The translations under genes were made by a program, and so were the position numbers. A stretch of 64,000 nt of DNA. Origin: Epiperipatus broadwayi (taxonomy: Eukaryota; Onychophora; Udeonychophora; Euonychophora; Peripatidae). The DNA lies in NCBI GenBank assembly GCA_028023455.1, contig JAQFVV010000027.1, forward strand, positions 9,669,845 through 9,733,844. Reading direction: 5' to 3'. The notes under the pieces were generated by a model, which ran no database searches, was not told where the DNA came from, and saw only the letters and a program-made list of their open reading frames with translations. Within the stretch, counting starts at the first letter, position 1, and each line of letters starts with the position of its first letter. Below are positions 61,940-64,000 of the stretch, one piece after another.

Positions 61940-63930
61940 GAAGCATGGTTCTCATCATCATCGTCGACCATTATCAATCCACTACAGGATGGTTCCCCCC
62001 CTTCCGATCTCTAGCCTCTCTTCTCCGTATCATTCCTACACAAATTCTTATTTCATACATCTCGCATGTGATTTCTTTCTGTATCTTTTACAATCTCTTG
62101 GAATCTAGTTTAAGGTTTTAATTGTCCATCTATTATCTCTTCTAGCAATACGTCCAGCCCAGCTCCACTTCAGTCTTTTCATCCTTTCAATGATGTCGGT
62201 AACATCTGTTTGTTCGCTATCTTTTTACTCCTAACATGCATCGCTCTATACTTCTTTGAGTGGTCTGAAATCTCTGTATTGTTCTTCTATTAAGTATCCA
62301 AGTGTCAGATCCGTAAGGAAGAACTGGTAAAACATATTTTATTAAAAACCATTTTCAAATAGATATGCATATTTCCTTTTAATATTAAGTTATTTCTACC
62401 AAAAACCTTCCAACCAAGTTTAATTCTATAATTAATTTCATCCATTATATTTTCATCTGTAGTAATAATCTGACCAAGAGATTTGTAGGTGTTAATTTTT
62501 TTTAATTCATCATTATCAATCTTTATTTTTGTCTTTTGAGAAAATCCATTGAACACTGCTTTAGTCTTTTAATGTTTACCTTTAATCCTACTTTCTTAGA
62601 CCATCTGATAACTCCTACAACATTTCCTGAAGCATTACTTGTGAAAATAACATCACTTGCAAAATCTAAATGACTTAAATAATCTTCACTTTTATTTCTT
62701 TAGCTTCCCATTTTAATCCACAAAATAATTCTTACAGCACTGCTGCAAATTTTTTTAGAGATATGGAGTCACTCTGTCTTTTACCCTTCTCAATGTTAAC
62801 CTTCCTAGTATCATTATGTAATCTAATTGTTGCTGATGCATTTTTGTAAATATTTTTCAGAATGTCCTTGATGATCCAATGTTTTAATCATTGAAGAAAT
62901 GCTTATAGAATAAAATGCCTTTTCATAATCTACAAATCCAAAGCATAATGGCAACTCATATTCGTCCTTTCTATAATTTCTCTCAGTACCTGGATATGAT
63001 CTACTGTACAAAAACAACTTTTAAATCCAGCTTGTTCTTTTGATTGGTTGAAATTCAAAGTTCTCTGTAGATGAGTTGTAATTATCTTGATAAAAATGTT
63101 GTATAAAACTGATAAAAGACTGATAGGTCTGTAATTTCTAATATCTTCTTTATCACCTTTTTAAAATATTAATACTGTTTATATCCAATCATTTGGTACA
63201 TCTTTATCAATTAGATATTTGATATACAACCTGTCTAAATTTTTTTATATTTCTTCACCTACTTCTTTTAATATATTATAGTCAATAATATGTTTTAAAA
63301 TACATATATACAAGCAACAAAGATTACAAATTATAAAATTATCATAGAAAAGCCTTTTTCGGCAAATTATGTTTTTTGCCCTTTTCAATATGTCTCCAGA
63401 ATACGATTTAAAGTACATACAGTGACATCTATATCAATACATGAGAGAAGACAGATAAACAAATGGATATCCAACATGATCTATTACATGATTTTTTTTT
63501 TCAAACCTACTACAAAATTACACTTATATATATTGAATTGATATATATCCACATATATTAATTAATTAACTATCCATTCTTTATCCATTAACCATTTATT
63601 ATTCAACTTAATGGATGTTTTGTATACAGGTATATTCATACAGTTGTTTTTATTAAACATGATATAGTTTGTTTCAAATATTTTACGTCTATTAACATTT
63701 TTAATATAATCAAGAACACTTATATTATCAATATAATTCAATTATTACCTGGAGCTTTTCCCTTCATAAATTTAATTGCATTGTCTCATTTCATCGTTTA
63801 AAATCTTAGGTAATTCAGAAGATATAATAATTGAAGGAAGTATTTGTTATTACTATGCAATTCTTGATAGAACTCTTCTATCAATTTCATGATGTCATCT
63901 CTCTTTTTAATAATACTTCCATCTTTTTTC
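61940..63930 (-). mobile_element. RTE-type LINE, degenerate copy 2
   Basis: Minus-strand blocks in order: an endonuclease/linker remnant (63930-63730), an RT with LPLCFGFVDYEKAFYSI (63017-62823), a motif C reading LDFASDV (62652-62663 for FASD), and a C-terminal part IDNDELKKINTYKSLGQIIT (62556-62305). The tail CATCATCGTCGACCATTATC near 61955 recurs at 63940-63990, which suggests a second 3' tail abutting this copy. A roughly 400-base AT-rich insert at about 63275-63740 interrupts it. Confidence 0.75.
62305..63017 (-). pseudogene. RTE LINE reverse transcriptase, broken and lacking a catalytic Asp
   Basis: Palm motif A (FVDYEKAF) is followed, after frameshifts, by FASD where copy 1 has FADD, so one of the two catalytic aspartates is replaced. 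The C-terminal segment (62556-62305) resembles the KxLGxxIxxD region after the RT thumb. Several stops. Confidence 0.7.
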
Positions 63931-64000
63931 TTCAGCATCATCATTATCAACCATTATCAATCTCCTGCAGGATGAAGATCTCTCCAAGTTCAATCCATCT

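Overview
This is a window of animal nuclear DNA. It is strongly AT-rich and carries spliced exons with exact GTAAGT donors, retrotransposon relics, tRNA-derived SINEs and many foldback elements. Degenerate TTAGGG-type repeats, Penelope-like elements, RTE-type LINEs and mariner-type HTH relics point to an invertebrate with a large repeat-rich genome. A lophotrochozoan such as a mollusc is a plausible guess, but the species cannot be named from the sequence.

One host gene is visible. It lies on the minus strand and spans about 47.5 kb, from the start codon at 61429 to a stop at 13967. Seven coding exons (61245-61429, 49989-50091, 38326-38429, 32879-32960, 26991-27073, 22317-22443, 13967-14026) join in phase to give a 247-residue protein: a signal peptide, a luminal MRH (mannose-6-phosphate receptor homology) domain, one membrane span and a short cytoplasmic tail. 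It matches the cation-dependent mannose-6-phosphate receptor family and retains all four sugar-contacting positions (Q99, R133, E152, Y158). This receptor sorts lysosomal hydrolases from the Golgi to endosomes. An inverted pair of CATGTG E-boxes sits 15-38 bases upstream of the start codon. A short in-phase exon-like segment at 21459-21500 could give a different tail.

The rest is intronic or flanking DNA built largely of mobile elements. 1-13966 (downstream of the gene): a foldback element, an inverted Penelope-like relic, an RTE LINE, a Penelope-like element (PLE) with inverted tails and a 13-bp target duplication, a LINE RT piece, a hAT-like element carrying telomere-like repeats, a tandem SINE cluster and a mariner HTH relic. 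14027-22316: a foldback element and a PLE fragment. 22444-38325: hairpin elements, LINE pieces, an RTE endonuclease piece joined to an LTR-retrotransposon tail, the second telomere-repeat hAT-like element and a LINE C-terminal ORF. 38430-49988: a degenerate ~3 kb LINE, two foldback MITEs, a second mariner HTH relic and a second inverted-tail PLE with nested insertions. 50092-61244: a LINE piece, a large foldback, a 4 kb G-poor tract and LINE 3' ends. 61430-64000: the gene's upstream region, then a second RTE LINE copy.

The most distinctive observations are the repeated inverted-tail organisation of unrelated PLE copies, the two hAT-like elements carrying telomere-like arrays inside 8-bp duplications, perfect or near-perfect palindromic insertions, and the possible alternative tails and E-box pair of the receptor gene. 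Most short open frames elsewhere look like chance.
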